A stretch of 64,000 nucleotides of DNA. It comes from Mycolicibacterium neoaurum VKM Ac-1815D (GTDB taxonomy: Bacteria > Actinomycetota > Actinomycetes > Mycobacteriales > Mycobacteriaceae). A program made the position numbers and the translations under genes. The stretch covers positions 744,001-808,000 of the forward strand of contig NC_023036.2 in NCBI RefSeq assembly GCF_000317305.3, given 5' to 3'. The notes under the pieces are model-generated. The model did not search any database. It was not told where the DNA came from and saw only the letters and a program-made list of their open reading frames with translations. Shown piece by piece: positions 28,560-37,749 of the stretch. How positions within the stretch are numbered: the first letter of the stretch is position 1; each line of letters begins with the position of its first letter.

Positions 28560-29066
28560 CTAGTGGTGCGCGATCATCTTGACCGCGACCACGACCGCGC
28601 CCGCCGTGGTCAGCAGCAGCACCGCCAGCAGTTGCTGCCACCAGAGCAGCCCGGCCCGCCGTACCGCGAGGTAGGCGATCAAGGCCATTTCGGCGACCAG
28701 GAACCACATCGCGATCCACACCGCGGTGGCGGTATCCATCACCCCGAAGCCCGCAAGCGCCAGGATGAAGGCCGGTGCGGCGGCGGCCTGCATGATCTGA
28801 CCCGAGGCTGCCAACATCGACCAGGCCGCGCGGCCGCGCGGTGCGGCTCCCTCGACGCTGAGCCGAGCGACGAACTCGGCCAGTAACGCCGCCGCCCACA
28901 AACCGCCCGCGGCCACCGCGACATCGAGCACCCGGTACCAGGCATTGGTATCGGCGTCGGTATAGCGGGCCAGGGCGGCCAACGTCGCCAGGCATGAGAT
29001 CGCGCCGTACAACCGCTCCCGTAGTGCGGCGACGACGTGTTCGACGTGAGGCTCGGCCGTACTCAT
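28560..29066 (-). CDS. Conserved membrane protein of unknown function
   Basis: A 168-residue protein with four or five hydrophobic segments (YGAISCLATLAALA, LDVAVAAGGLWAAALLAEFVA, IMQAAAAPAFILALAGFGVM, VWIAMWFLVAEMALIAYLAV, LAVLLLTTAGAVVVAVKMI). I recognise no family. Its start overlaps the stop of the upstream esterase gene (ATGA at 29063-29066), so the two are translationally coupled. Confidence 0.65.
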   Translation of the reverse strand: MSTAEPHVEHVVAALRERLYGAISCLATLAALARYTDADTNAWYRVLDVAVAAGGLWAAALLAEFVARLSVEGAAPRGRAAWSMLAASGQIMQAAAAPAFILALAGFGVMDTATAVWIAMWFLVAEMALIAYLAVRRAGLLWWQQLLAVLLLTTAGAVVVAVKMIAHH

Positions 29067-29968
29067 GACAGCCGCTCCGACAAGAAGGCGGCGATCTCCC
29101 GTATCGACGCGTCCATGATCGAGCGGTCCCCCTGGGTGTTGAACGCGTGGTCGGTCGGGTAGCCGGTATGGACGACGTCGACGCCGGCCGCGCGTAACCG
29201 GTCGGCCACCTCGATCATCTCTGGGCCCAAGGTGTCCAGGTCGCCGGTCTGGATGAGCGTCGGAGGCATCTTCGCCGGCAGCTCGTCGTCATAGTACGGC
29301 GAGGCGATCGGGTCGGCGTGACTCGCTGGATCCACGAAATACATTCTGGCGGAGAACTTCTGAAGTGTCGGGGAGATGATCGGGTTGGCCTTCGGAGACG
29401 TGCGGCCGGTGCGCGTGCAGTCGGCCACCGCGTAGGACAGCACGGCGGCCCGTAAGCCGATGCCCGCCTCGTGGGCGTATTGGGCAAGGTTCATGCTCAA
29501 CTTGCCGCCGGCACTTGCGCCGCCGACGCTGACGCGGTCACCGTCCCAGCCCTGCTGGTCGGCATGGTCGATCACCCACTGCAGGACGTCGATGCATTCC
29601 TGCTCCGCCACCGGGAAGAGCACTTGGGGGGCCGTGTGATAGTCGATGGCCAACACCGCGCAGCCCACATCGGAAGCCAGGAAACGGCAGATGTGGGCGT
29701 CCTCGGCGGTGTTGCGCAGCACGAAACCGCCGCCGTGGATGTCGATGTGCAGCGGCGGGGCGCCGGGCCCGGCCAGGGGCGCGGACGGATGCGGCCGATA
29801 GACGAAACAACGGACCGGCCCGTGCCGGGTCGGCACCTGGACGATATCGGGCGGGCCCACCGGCTGGGCGGGCTTGGGAATGCCCGGCGGACGAAAGACC
29901 AGCGGTGCGGTCTGTTGCGCCAGATAGGCCAGGGCGTACTCCAGCGGCGTGATGCGGGGGTTCGCCAT
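29063..29968 (-). CDS. HSL-family alpha/beta hydrolase (esterase/lipase)
   Basis: A 301-residue hormone-sensitive-lipase-type esterase. The oxyanion motif is HGGG in LHIDIHGGGFVLRN, the nucleophile is in GGASAGGKLS, the acid in QTGDLDTLGPE and the histidine in YPTDHAFNTQ. It hydrolyses short- to medium-chain esters, and no signal peptide is visible. I chose the ATG at 29968 (MANPRITPLEY). It resembles the mycobacterial Lip proteins, but I cannot name the orthologue. It is translated with the membrane protein downstream. Confidence 0.85.
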   Translation of the reverse strand: MANPRITPLEYALAYLAQQTAPLVFRPPGIPKPAQPVGPPDIVQVPTRHGPVRCFVYRPHPSAPLAGPGAPPLHIDIHGGGFVLRNTAEDAHICRFLASDVGCAVLAIDYHTAPQVLFPVAEQECIDVLQWVIDHADQQGWDGDRVSVGGASAGGKLSMNLAQYAHEAGIGLRAAVLSYAVADCTRTGRTSPKANPIISPTLQKFSARMYFVDPASHADPIASPYYDDELPAKMPPTLIQTGDLDTLGPEMIEVADRLRAAGVDVVHTGYPTDHAFNTQGDRSIMDASIREIAAFLSERLS

Positions 29969-30068
29969 GGCTGTCACCGTAGCGGGTTTCGTGACGGCAC
30001 GTTACGGACTCCGAATCGCGTCGATCGGATAGCTGGACCCGGCGCGCACCCTGATCCATGGTGGCGAG

Positions 30069-31439
30069 GTGGGCAAGCAGATCATCCTCAACGCGTTCGA
30101 CATGAACTGTGTCGCTCATATCGTGGCAGGCACGTGGCGGCACCCGGAATCGCAGGCGGCACGGTACAAGGATCTGGAGTACTGGACCGACCTCGCGGCA
30201 CTCCTGGAACGCGGGCTGTTCGACGGCCTGTTCATCGCCGACGTGCTCGGGGTCTACGACGTCTACGGCGGTGGGCCTGACGCGGCTCTGCGCGCTGGAA
30301 CGCAAGTGCCGGTGAATGATCCGCTGTTACTGGTATCGGCGATGGCGGCCGCGACACGGCACCTCGGGTTCGGCATCACGGCGGCGACATCCTTCGAGCA
30401 CCCCTATTCGTTCGCCCGCCGGATGTCGACGCTCGACCATCTCACCAAGGGGCGCGTGGGATGGAACATCGTCACCGGGTATCTGGAGAGCGCCGCGCGC
30501 AACCACGGCCTGGACACCATCACCCCGCACGCCGTCCGATACGACATCGCCGACGAGTACACCGAGGTGCTCTACAAGCTGTGGGAGGGTTCCTGGGAGG
30601 ACGACGCCGTCGGCACCGATCCGTCGCGCGCCCACTACACAGATCCGACCAAGGTGCACGCGATCGGCCACGACGGCAGGCATTTCCGGGTACCGGGCAT
30701 CCATCTGTGCGAGCCGTCGACACAGCGCACACCGGTGCTGTATCAGGCCGGTGCCTCGGACCGGGGCCGCTCTTTCGGGGCGCAGAACGCCGAGGTGATC
30801 TTCATCGGCGCACCCACCAAGGAGTTGCTGCGCGAGGCCGTCGCCGATATCCGAACCAGAGCCTCGGACGTCGGACGTGATCCTTATGACGTCAAGATAG
30901 TCAACGGTCATGTCGCGGTGACGGGTCCGACTGCGGCCGCGGCCCGCGCGCGGCACGACGACTTCCGCAGCTATATCGATCCCGAAGGGGCTCTGGCATT
31001 GTGGTCGGGTTGGCTCGGCAGCGATCTGTCCCGGTTCGACCTGGATGACCCGGTAGCGGTGACCGACAACGAGTTCCTGAAATCCTCGGTGCAGATGTTC
31101 GGACAGGGACAGTGGACGCTGCGTGACTTCGTCGACGCGCACGCCATCGATGCGGAGGGCGGATTCAGCGTCGGCTCGGGTGACGACGTTGCCGACGACC
31201 TGCAGTCCTGGGTCAAGGAAACCGATGTCGACGGTTTCAACATCACCAACGTGATCACCCCCGGTTCGTTCGTGGATTTCATCGCTCATGTCATCCCGCA
31301 GCTGCAGCGCCGCGGTCTCTACAAGACCGAGTACACGCAAGGGTCTTTGCGGCACAAGATTTTCGGGCGCGGACCGCGACTACCCGATGCGCATCGAGCG
31401 GCCGCATACCGCCGCACCCACCAGGAGGCGAGCCGATGA
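30069..31439 (+). CDS. FMN-dependent monooxygenase, NtaA/SnaA/DszA (luciferase-like) family
   Basis: A 456-residue flavin monooxygenase of the NtaA/SnaA/SoxA type. It begins KQIILNAFDMNCVAHIVAGT and contains RHLGFGITAATSFEHPYSFARR, STLDHLTKGRVGWNIVTGYLESAARNHG and PVLYQAGASDRGRSFGAQNAEVIF. These enzymes need FMNH2 from a separate reductase and attack sulfones, chelators, antibiotics or alkyl compounds. The GTG at 30069 is the start. It is coupled by a 4-base overlap to a DszC-like flavoprotein, so the pair probably acts in series on one substrate. No flavin reductase gene is visible nearby. Confidence 0.85.
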   Translation: MGKQIILNAFDMNCVAHIVAGTWRHPESQAARYKDLEYWTDLAALLERGLFDGLFIADVLGVYDVYGGGPDAALRAGTQVPVNDPLLLVSAMAAATRHLGFGITAATSFEHPYSFARRMSTLDHLTKGRVGWNIVTGYLESAARNHGLDTITPHAVRYDIADEYTEVLYKLWEGSWEDDAVGTDPSRAHYTDPTKVHAIGHDGRHFRVPGIHLCEPSTQRTPVLYQAGASDRGRSFGAQNAEVIFIGAPTKELLREAVADIRTRASDVGRDPYDVKIVNGHVAVTGPTAAAARARHDDFRSYIDPEGALALWSGWLGSDLSRFDLDDPVAVTDNEFLKSSVQMFGQGQWTLRDFVDAHAIDAEGGFSVGSGDDVADDLQSWVKETDVDGFNITNVITPGSFVDFIAHVIPQLQRRGLYKTEYTQGSLRHKIFGRGPRLPDAHRAAAYRRTHQEASR

Positions 31440-32650
31440 CCGTGACCACCGAACCGCTGACCTTCGGGTCACCGCGCCTGGCGGCCCTGCTGTCCAAGAT
31501 CGGTCAGGGCGCACTGGAACGGGAACGCGCCAACGAGCGACCGTTCGGCATCATCGACCTGATTCGCTCGGAAAGGCTGGGAGCGCTTCGTGTCCCGGCC
31601 TCCGACGGAGGAGGCGGAGCCAGTCTGCGCGAACTCTTCGCCACCGTGATCGCACTGGCGGCGGCAGATGTCAACGTCGCACACATCCTGCGCGGGCATT
31701 TCGCCCACGTCGAGGAGAGGTTGCGGCTTTCCGGTGCGGTGCGGCAGCGTGCGATCGAGTTGGCGCTGTCCGGCGCCGTCGTCGGCAACGCGTCCACCGA
31801 GCTGGGATCGGACCCCGCGGGCGGATTCGTCTGGCAGACCAAGCTGACGCCGGACGGTGACGGCTATCGGCTCAACGGCAAGAAGTTCTTCACCACCGGC
31901 ACGCTGTATGCCGACTACGCCGAGGTGTTGGCCAGCGATTCCGATGACGCGTCGGTGATCGCGCTGGTGCCCATCGACCGGGCGGGTGTCACCGTGCTCG
32001 ACGACTGGGATGGCTTCGGCCAGCGCGCGACGGGCACCGGCACCGCGATCTTCGAGGACGTGGCGGTCGCCGCCGACGAGGTACTGCTCTGGGCGCCGCC
32101 GGAGGACGGCACGGAGCGGCCGCCGCTGTACCATTCCGGGGCGTTCTTCCAGCTGTACGTCACCGCGTTGGAAGTCGGTGTGCTGCGAGCTCTTCGGGAC
32201 GATGCCGTCGCCCATGTGCATCAGCGGGCGCGCAGTTTCACCTGGGCGCCGAGCCCATCACCGCCGGATGATCCGCTCTTGCAACGTGAGATCGGCGAGA
32301 TCGCCGCCGCGGCGTACGCGGCCGAAGCCACCGTGCTGGCGGCAGCGGATGCCCTGGCCGCCGCCTACGACGCGGATGTGGCCGGTACCGACCCGGCCCT
32401 CGAACTGGCCCACGAGGCGTCCTTGCAGGCCGCTAACGCCAAGGTGGTCGTCGACGCGCTGGCCCAGAAGGCGGCCTCGCAGATCTTCGATGTGGGTGGC
32501 GCGTCGGTGGTCCGTCAGGCACACCTGCTGGACCGGCACTGGCGCAACATCCGCACGCTGGCATCGCACAACCCGACGTCCTATAAGGCCCAGGCGATCG
32601 GCGCCTACCACACCCGCGGCACCAAACTGCCCGGCAGCGGCTACTTCTGA
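31436..32650 (+). CDS. DszC/SfnC-like acyl-CoA-dehydrogenase-fold flavoprotein
   Basis: A 404-residue protein of the acyl-CoA dehydrogenase superfamily, closest in look to SfnC, DszC and related FMNH2-dependent monooxygenases. It lacks the standard catalytic glutamate region of fatty acid enzymes and has GVLRALRDDAVAHVHQRARSFTWA and a C-terminal DRHWRNIRTLASHNPTSYKAQAIG, which recurs in sulfur-compound monooxygenases. It is translationally coupled to the luciferase-like monooxygenase (ATGA at 31436-31439). A role in desulfonation or breakdown of an organosulfur or xenobiotic is inferred from these families. Confidence 0.8.
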   Translation: MTVTTEPLTFGSPRLAALLSKIGQGALERERANERPFGIIDLIRSERLGALRVPASDGGGGASLRELFATVIALAAADVNVAHILRGHFAHVEERLRLSGAVRQRAIELALSGAVVGNASTELGSDPAGGFVWQTKLTPDGDGYRLNGKKFFTTGTLYADYAEVLASDSDDASVIALVPIDRAGVTVLDDWDGFGQRATGTGTAIFEDVAVAADEVLLWAPPEDGTERPPLYHSGAFFQLYVTALEVGVLRALRDDAVAHVHQRARSFTWAPSPSPPDDPLLQREIGEIAAAAYAAEATVLAAADALAAAYDADVAGTDPALELAHEASLQAANAKVVVDALAQKAASQIFDVGGASVVRQAHLLDRHWRNIRTLASHNPTSYKAQAIGAYHTRGTKLPGSGYF

Positions 32651-32655
32651 CCTGT

Positions 32656-32704
32656 GATTTGTGGAGTCTCACCCGCGACGGTGACGGCTGAGACTCCACA
32701 AGTC
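32656..32704. repeat. Left hairpin flanking the DUF559 gene
   Basis: GATTTGTGGAGTCTCA (32656-32671) pairs with TGAGACTCCACAAGTC (32689-32704) over 15 of 16 positions. It follows the stop of the DszC-like gene by 5 bases and nearly repeats the hairpin at 33604-33654. It could act as a terminator, but the copy on the other side of one gene points to a repeat family. Confidence 0.75.
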
Positions 32705-32748
32705 GCAGACGATGGAACCGTTCGGCCGGCCGCTGCGTCCAAGTCAGC

Positions 32749-33606
32749 ATGCTCGCAGACATCTTGCGCCGCCACGACGGCGTCGTCACCCTCGCCCATG
32801 CTCGATCAGCAGGCTTGGGTCAGGACGCCATCGACTACCGGGTGCGTACCGGTCAATGGCGCCGGTGCGCGAAGGGGGTGTACTTCGCCGATGATCGTGA
32901 GTTCACCGACCGGGCCCGGATCCGCGCCGGCATCTGGGCCTATGGCGATCAGGCCGTCGGTAGCGGACTGACGGCGGCGTGGTGGCAGCGACTCACACAG
33001 TTCGCGCCGGACGTTGTCGAGGTCACGGTGCCGAGAGAATGCCGACTGCGCTTCCAGCCCGGCACCAGACTGCGTCGCCGCGATCTCGATCCGCGGGAGA
33101 TTGTCGAGGCCGACCACCTTCGGGTCACCGCTCTACCGCTGACCGTTGTCGAAGCGGCCGTTCGACGTCGCGGAGGTGCCGCGTTGATGGACGCGGCTCT
33201 GCAACGCCACGTCGACCTGCGGGCGCTGTGGAGGGCCCACCTCAACAACAAGGGGCGCCACGGTTCACCGGCCGCGCGAATACTGTTGCGTGCCGCCGAG
33301 GACGGAACTCGATCTGCTGCAGAGCGGTTGCTGGGCAAGCTCCTTCGCTCGGCGGGCATCACCGGGTGGAAGGCCAACCATCCGGTCGCCGGCTACAAGG
33401 GCGACTATGTGTTCGTGGACCGCAAGCTGATCCTCGAAACCGACGGCTGGGCATTCCACAGTGATGCCGACGATTTCAACAACGACCGGGTACGCCAGAA
33501 TGCGCTGATCCTTGCCGGCTATCTGGTCTTGCGATTCACCTGGTTGGACCTCACCGAGTACCCCGATCGGGTCATCGCCCAGGTCCAACGTGCCCTCACC
33601 CGGTGA
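32749..33606 (+). CDS. DUF559-domain protein with AbiEi-like N-terminal domain
   Basis: A 285-residue two-part protein. The N-terminal 50 residues (LADILRRHDGVVTLAHARSA, then GQWRRCAKGVYF) match the winged-helix seen in AbiEi-type antitoxins and related transcription factors. The C-terminal 100 residues are a DUF559/Vsr-like restriction-endonuclease fold, with AERLLGKLLRSAGITGWKANHPV, GDYVFVDRKLILETDGWAFH and a terminal RVRQNALILAGYLVLRFTWLDL; the D...E-D-W pattern suits a metal-dependent nuclease. No toxin gene is adjacent. The gene is bounded by near-identical hairpins, and its stop codon TGA begins the right one. Such genes are multicopy in mycobacteria; the role is unknown. Confidence 0.75.
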   Translation: MLADILRRHDGVVTLAHARSAGLGQDAIDYRVRTGQWRRCAKGVYFADDREFTDRARIRAGIWAYGDQAVGSGLTAAWWQRLTQFAPDVVEVTVPRECRLRFQPGTRLRRRDLDPREIVEADHLRVTALPLTVVEAAVRRRGGAALMDAALQRHVDLRALWRAHLNNKGRHGSPAARILLRAAEDGTRSAAERLLGKLLRSAGITGWKANHPVAGYKGDYVFVDRKLILETDGWAFHSDADDFNNDRVRQNALILAGYLVLRFTWLDLTEYPDRVIAQVQRALTR

Positions 33607-33654
33607 TTTGTGGAGTCTCAGCCGCCATGGTCGCGGCCGAGACTCCACAAATCA
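33604..33654. repeat. Right hairpin flanking the DUF559 gene
   Basis: TGATTTGTGGAGTCTC (33604-33619) is perfectly complementary to GAGACTCCACAAATCA (33639-33654), with an inner GCCGC/GCGGC pairing as well. The stop codon of the DUF559 gene is the first TGA of the repeat. Confidence 0.8.
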
Positions 33655-33774
33655 CGCAGGGTGAAGGCGCACACGCGCCACAAGAGTTTTCCTCAGCGTG
33701 GGTTGCAGTCACGGTTATTTTTATCCTGCGCGAGATACTCGGCGAAATCGACTGGGCCGACTACCTTCTGGGCG

Positions 33775-35121
33775 ATGACATCCGAGAGCGACAACCGTCG
33801 CGCCATCGACTCCGTTCTGGAGAAGCTGGACACCTATGGGCTGGGCAGGCGGCAGTTCGTCAAGCTGCTCGCCGGCAGTACCGCGGCGCTGGCCTCCGCG
33901 GGCGCGCTGACCGCGGTCGGGCGCCGCGATGCCGCTCGAGGCGGGGCGGTGGCCTACACCGACGGCCAGATCGCGCTGCTCAACTGGTCATCCACCGGTG
34001 ATTACCAGGTGCAGTGGGGCAACGCTTTTCAGGAGGCCGCTGCGCAACTGGGCTACAAGTCGGTGGTACTGGACGGCAAGAGCGATGCCGCGGTGCAGTC
34101 GAACCAGTTCAACCAGCTGCTCACCCAGAAGACCACGGCGATCTTCGTCGGACTCAACGACCCGGGTTCGTTGCCCACGCTGGCCCACGATGCCAACGAC
34201 CGGGGCGTGCTCTTCCAGGCGGCCTGGAACTCGCCGGCCTGGTATACGCCGTGGCACAGCGATCGTTACGGCGACAAGTACAACTCCTTCCTGATGCCCG
34301 ACGAGTACCTCTCGGTGAGCAAGGCCGTGGACGTGCTGGCCAAGCAGATCAACGAGGAGGGAACCGTCGTGCGGGTCGGCGGCTACTACCCGTCGATCGA
34401 CGGTCTGGAGGTGCAGCGCCGGCTCGCCGTGCACGACACCCTGAAGAAGTACCCCAAGATCACCTTCGCCGGAGAACTACACGCCAAGTATGACGCCGAC
34501 CTCTCGCAACGGGCCGCTGCGTCGTTGCTGGCCCGCTATCCCGACACGGTCGGCATCGTGGCGGTCAACGATGACGCGGCCACCGGGGTCGTCGCCGGGA
34601 TCGAAGCCGCGGGGAAGGTGCCGGGCAAGGACGTGTTCGTGGTGGGGGCCAACGGCTCGACCGCGGGTATCGACCGCATCGTGCAGGGTACCCAGTTGGT
34701 GACCACAGGCAACGTTCCGGCCTACCCGTCGTTCGTCACACTGGCGCAGTTCCACGACCGCCTCAACGGATGGAAACCCGAAGCGGCCGAGCGCTTCTAC
34801 GGCTGGCACGCCGAGATCATCACCGCCGAGAACGTCGGTGCGTTCAAGGCCCGCTACGTCGACGGACCGATCGGGGAGTCCTTCGACGTCCGGTTGCTTT
34901 CGCGCACCGAACATCCCACGGATTTCGATCTGCAGTTCGACGGCTACCCGGTCGAAGACCTGGAGACCATCTGGCCGGGCGTGCCGAAGCCCGAGGGGTT
35001 CGAGTACCCGGAGTCGTATCTGAATGCCCGGCGTAACGGCGATTTCGACCGAATCCGTGCCCTCTACAAGGACCATTACCGCACGCCGGTGCTCGGTCCG
35101 TCGCCCTACAAGAAGGTGTGA
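33775..35121 (+). CDS. Sugar ABC transporter substrate-binding protein, Tat-type signal
   Basis: A 448-residue periplasmic-binding protein of the ribose/xylose class (peripla_BP_4). The N-terminus carries GLGRRQFVKLLAGSTAALAS, a twin-arginine signal with RRxFxK followed by a hydrophobic stretch, so export through Tat is likely. The binding domain reads IALLNWSSTGDYQVQWGNAF and later DTVGIVAVNDDAATGVVAGIEAAGKVPGKDVFVVG, the usual hinge and sugar-site regions. The C-terminal 120 residues extend beyond typical RbsB. ATPase and permease genes follow directly. The ligand is not predictable from sequence. Confidence 0.84.
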   Translation: MTSESDNRRAIDSVLEKLDTYGLGRRQFVKLLAGSTAALASAGALTAVGRRDAARGGAVAYTDGQIALLNWSSTGDYQVQWGNAFQEAAAQLGYKSVVLDGKSDAAVQSNQFNQLLTQKTTAIFVGLNDPGSLPTLAHDANDRGVLFQAAWNSPAWYTPWHSDRYGDKYNSFLMPDEYLSVSKAVDVLAKQINEEGTVVRVGGYYPSIDGLEVQRRLAVHDTLKKYPKITFAGELHAKYDADLSQRAAASLLARYPDTVGIVAVNDDAATGVVAGIEAAGKVPGKDVFVVGANGSTAGIDRIVQGTQLVTTGNVPAYPSFVTLAQFHDRLNGWKPEAAERFYGWHAEIITAENVGAFKARYVDGPIGESFDVRLLSRTEHPTDFDLQFDGYPVEDLETIWPGVPKPEGFEYPESYLNARRNGDFDRIRALYKDHYRTPVLGPSPYKKV

Positions 35122-35122
35122 T

Positions 35123-36703
35123 GTGAGCTCTGTGAACGGCGCGCCGCGCCTGCTGGCCCGCAACATCGTCAAGACCTTCGGGGCGCACCGGGCCCTCAAG
35201 GGTGTCGATCTGAGCGTCGGTGACGGCGAGGTGGTGGGTCTGATCGGGGAGAACGGTGCAGGCAAGAGCACCATCCTCAACATCGTGTCCGGGGTGCTGC
35301 CCTTCGACTCGGGCACCTTGCAGCTCGACGGCCGTGATATCGCCCCGAAGTCCTACCAGGACGCCAACCGACTGGGCATCTTCCGGGTGTTCCAGGAGGC
35401 GGCGCTGATCGACTCACTTCCGGTGTATCAGAACGTCTTCTTCGGGTGGGAGCAGCTGTTTCGGACCCGGCTCGGCGGGCTGGATCACCGTGCGTTGCGC
35501 AGGGCCGCCGCCGACGCCCTGAGCAAGGCCGATGTCGACGGGGTCGAGGTGGATGCCTCGACGGGATCGTTGACCCCGGGGCAGAAGCAGAGCCTGGACA
35601 TCGCGCGGGTGACCGCGTTGGCCGATCTACTGGAGGTGGCACGGCCCGTGGTGCTCTTCGACGAGCCGACCACAGCGCTGGACTCCGAGCACGAGGACAA
35701 CTTCCTGCTGCTGTTGAAGCGTCTGCGCGGGGTCGCCGCTGTGGTGTTCGTATCGCACCGTTTGCAGGAGATCATCGAATCGACTGATCGGATCACGGTT
35801 TTCAAGGACGGTGAATCGGTGGCCGACCGCCCGACCGCGGGGGTCGACGAGAGCGAACTGCACCGCCTGATGGTGGGCCGGTCGCGGACCGAGAATTACT
35901 ACCGGGAAAACCTACAACGCAGCATCACCGAGGACGTGCCGCCGCGGCTGGTCGTGGAGGGCGTGGCGGGCGCCGGGGTGCTGCGCGATGGGACGCTGCA
36001 GGTTGCTCCCGGCGAGATCGTCGGGCTGGCCGGTACCGAGGGCTCTGGTAAGCGCGTGCTCGGCGAGATCATCGCGGGGGCGGTTCGGCCGACCGCGGGA
36101 CGGGTGCTGGTCGACGGCAAGACGGTGGCGGGGAGCATCGGCGATCATGTCCGTGCCGGTATCGCCTACGTCCCGCCCGATCGTTCCGACAAGGGCCTGG
36201 TGACCTCCTCATCCATCGTCGACAACATCCAATTGGCTTCGCTGCATGATCATTTCGCGACCAAGCGGGTCGGGTTGTGGGCCGTCGGACGCGCGCGCAA
36301 GGTTGCCGAGAAGTATGTCTGTGAGCTCGGCATCGTTGCACGGGGCATCGACGCGCCGGTGTCCTCGCTCTCAGGTGGCAATGCGCAGAAGGTCCTGATC
36401 GCCAAGTGGCTGCTGCGTAAGCCGGATGTGCTGGTGCTCGACGAGCCGACCCAGGGTGTCGACACCGGTGCGCGTGAGGGGATCTACGACCTGCTGCGGC
36501 AGGTGGCCGCCGACGGCACCGCGGTGATCTTGGTCAGCGATGACCTGCCCGAACTGATCGGCCTGTCCAACCGGATCGCCGTGGTTACCGAGGGGCGTGT
36601 GGTGGCCGTCATCGACGCCCCGCCGGACGACAAGCCCGGTGAACACGATCTGGTCGCGTTGATGATCCCCGGCTCGACCCATGTACCTACCAGCATTGGA
36701 TGA
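35123..36703 (+). CDS. Sugar ABC transporter ATP-binding protein (RbsA-like, two domains)
   Basis: A 526-residue protein with two ATPase domains, as in RbsA/XylG. Domain 1 has Walker A GENGAGKST (about residue 41) and Walker B VVLFDEPTTALD, but its signature loop reads LTPGQKQSLDIAR in place of LSxGQ. Domain 2 has a weak Walker A region (GTEGSGKR), a normal LSGGNAQKVLIAKWL and VLVLDEPTQGVD. Asymmetry between the two halves is usual in this class. The GTG at 35123 is one base after the upstream stop; a second GTG at 35132 is possible. It energises the permease encoded next. Confidence 0.87.
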   Translation: MSSVNGAPRLLARNIVKTFGAHRALKGVDLSVGDGEVVGLIGENGAGKSTILNIVSGVLPFDSGTLQLDGRDIAPKSYQDANRLGIFRVFQEAALIDSLPVYQNVFFGWEQLFRTRLGGLDHRALRRAAADALSKADVDGVEVDASTGSLTPGQKQSLDIARVTALADLLEVARPVVLFDEPTTALDSEHEDNFLLLLKRLRGVAAVVFVSHRLQEIIESTDRITVFKDGESVADRPTAGVDESELHRLMVGRSRTENYYRENLQRSITEDVPPRLVVEGVAGAGVLRDGTLQVAPGEIVGLAGTEGSGKRVLGEIIAGAVRPTAGRVLVDGKTVAGSIGDHVRAGIAYVPPDRSDKGLVTSSSIVDNIQLASLHDHFATKRVGLWAVGRARKVAEKYVCELGIVARGIDAPVSSLSGGNAQKVLIAKWLLRKPDVLVLDEPTQGVDTGAREGIYDLLRQVAADGTAVILVSDDLPELIGLSNRIAVVTEGRVVAVIDAPPDDKPGEHDLVALMIPGSTHVPTSIG

Positions 36704-36707
36704 CGAC

Positions 36708-37727
36708 ATGACCACCGAATTGACCCGCCCTGCAGGCACACCCGACACCGCCGCGGAAGGGAAGCCTGCCAACTCACCCCCGAGCCGGCTCAACATCGTG
36801 CGCGATGTACTGCCCCTGGCGGCCCTGCTGGCGTTGGTGGTGTTCTTCTCCGTGCGTGCCGAGGCCTTCCTGTCGGCGGCGAACCTCACCCTGATCAGTG
36901 GGCAGGCCGGAATACTGTTATTGGCCTCGCTCGGGGCCACTCTGGTGATCGTCGCCGGCAGCGTCGACCTGTCGGTCGGCTCGATCGCCCTACTCACCGG
37001 GGCCGTGATCGCATCACTGATCAACAGCGGATTCGGCAATCCGATCGTGGTGCTGCTCATCGCCGTTGTCGTCGGTGCGGCGATCGGCCTGATCAATGGG
37101 GTGGTCTTCGCCTATGGTCGAGTGCCGTCGTTCATCGCGACCCTGGGCACCCTGTCGCTGTTCGCCGGTATCGGGTTGACGGTGCTGCAGGGCAGCACGA
37201 TCAACTTCACCAACGAGGCGGTCCGCAACCTGGCGATCGGCCAGTTCATCCCGAACATCCAGAATGCCGCGCTGATCGCCTTGTTGACCCTTGCGGTGGT
37301 CTGGTTCCTGGCCCGCCGAACGCGGTTCGGGCTCTACGTCTACGCGATCGGCGGTAACGAACGTGTGGTGGAGCTGGCGGGTGTACGCACCGCACGCGTG
37401 AAGGTGCTGATCCTGGTGCTCTCCGGAATCACCGCGGGATTGGCCGGGCTGCTGCTCACCGCACAGTTGGGATCGGCGGGACCGACACTCGGTTCGACGA
37501 TCCTGCTGGATTCGATCGCCGCCATCGTCATCGGCGGTACCGCACTCTCCGGTGGTGTCGGCGGTGTCGGTCGCACGGTGCTCGGTGTGCTCATCCTCAC
37601 CGTTCTGTCCAACGGGCTCAACCAGATCGGAGCGGCGGACTACACCCAGACCATCATCAAGGGTTTGGTGATCATCGTCGCGGCGGTCTTCACGATGGCC
37701 TCCCAGCGCAAACTGATCGTCAAGTAG
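36708..37727 (+). CDS. Sugar ABC transporter permease (RbsC-like)
   Basis: A 339-residue inner-membrane permease with about ten hydrophobic segments, of the RbsC/AraH class. It holds the family motifs GATLVIVAGSVDLSVGSIALLTG and YVYAIGGNERVVELAGVRTARVKVLILVLSG. The start is the ATG at 36708, 4 bases after the ATPase stop. The N-terminal 30 residues are hydrophilic and rich in Thr, Pro and Ala. It ends the transporter operon; the F420-type gene 22 bases on may be read through or separate. Confidence 0.88.
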   Translation: MTTELTRPAGTPDTAAEGKPANSPPSRLNIVRDVLPLAALLALVVFFSVRAEAFLSAANLTLISGQAGILLLASLGATLVIVAGSVDLSVGSIALLTGAVIASLINSGFGNPIVVLLIAVVVGAAIGLINGVVFAYGRVPSFIATLGTLSLFAGIGLTVLQGSTINFTNEAVRNLAIGQFIPNIQNAALIALLTLAVVWFLARRTRFGLYVYAIGGNERVVELAGVRTARVKVLILVLSGITAGLAGLLLTAQLGSAGPTLGSTILLDSIAAIVIGGTALSGGVGGVGRTVLGVLILTVLSNGLNQIGAADYTQTIIKGLVIIVAAVFTMASQRKLIVK

Positions 37728-37749
37728 ATCGGGGCACTAGAATCGGTGC

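Noticed and set aside
32749..33606. Type IV toxin-antitoxin pair based on the AbiEi-like domain
   Set aside because: No AbiEii-like nucleotidyltransferase gene lies next to it; neighbours are a DszC-like gene and a sugar transporter.
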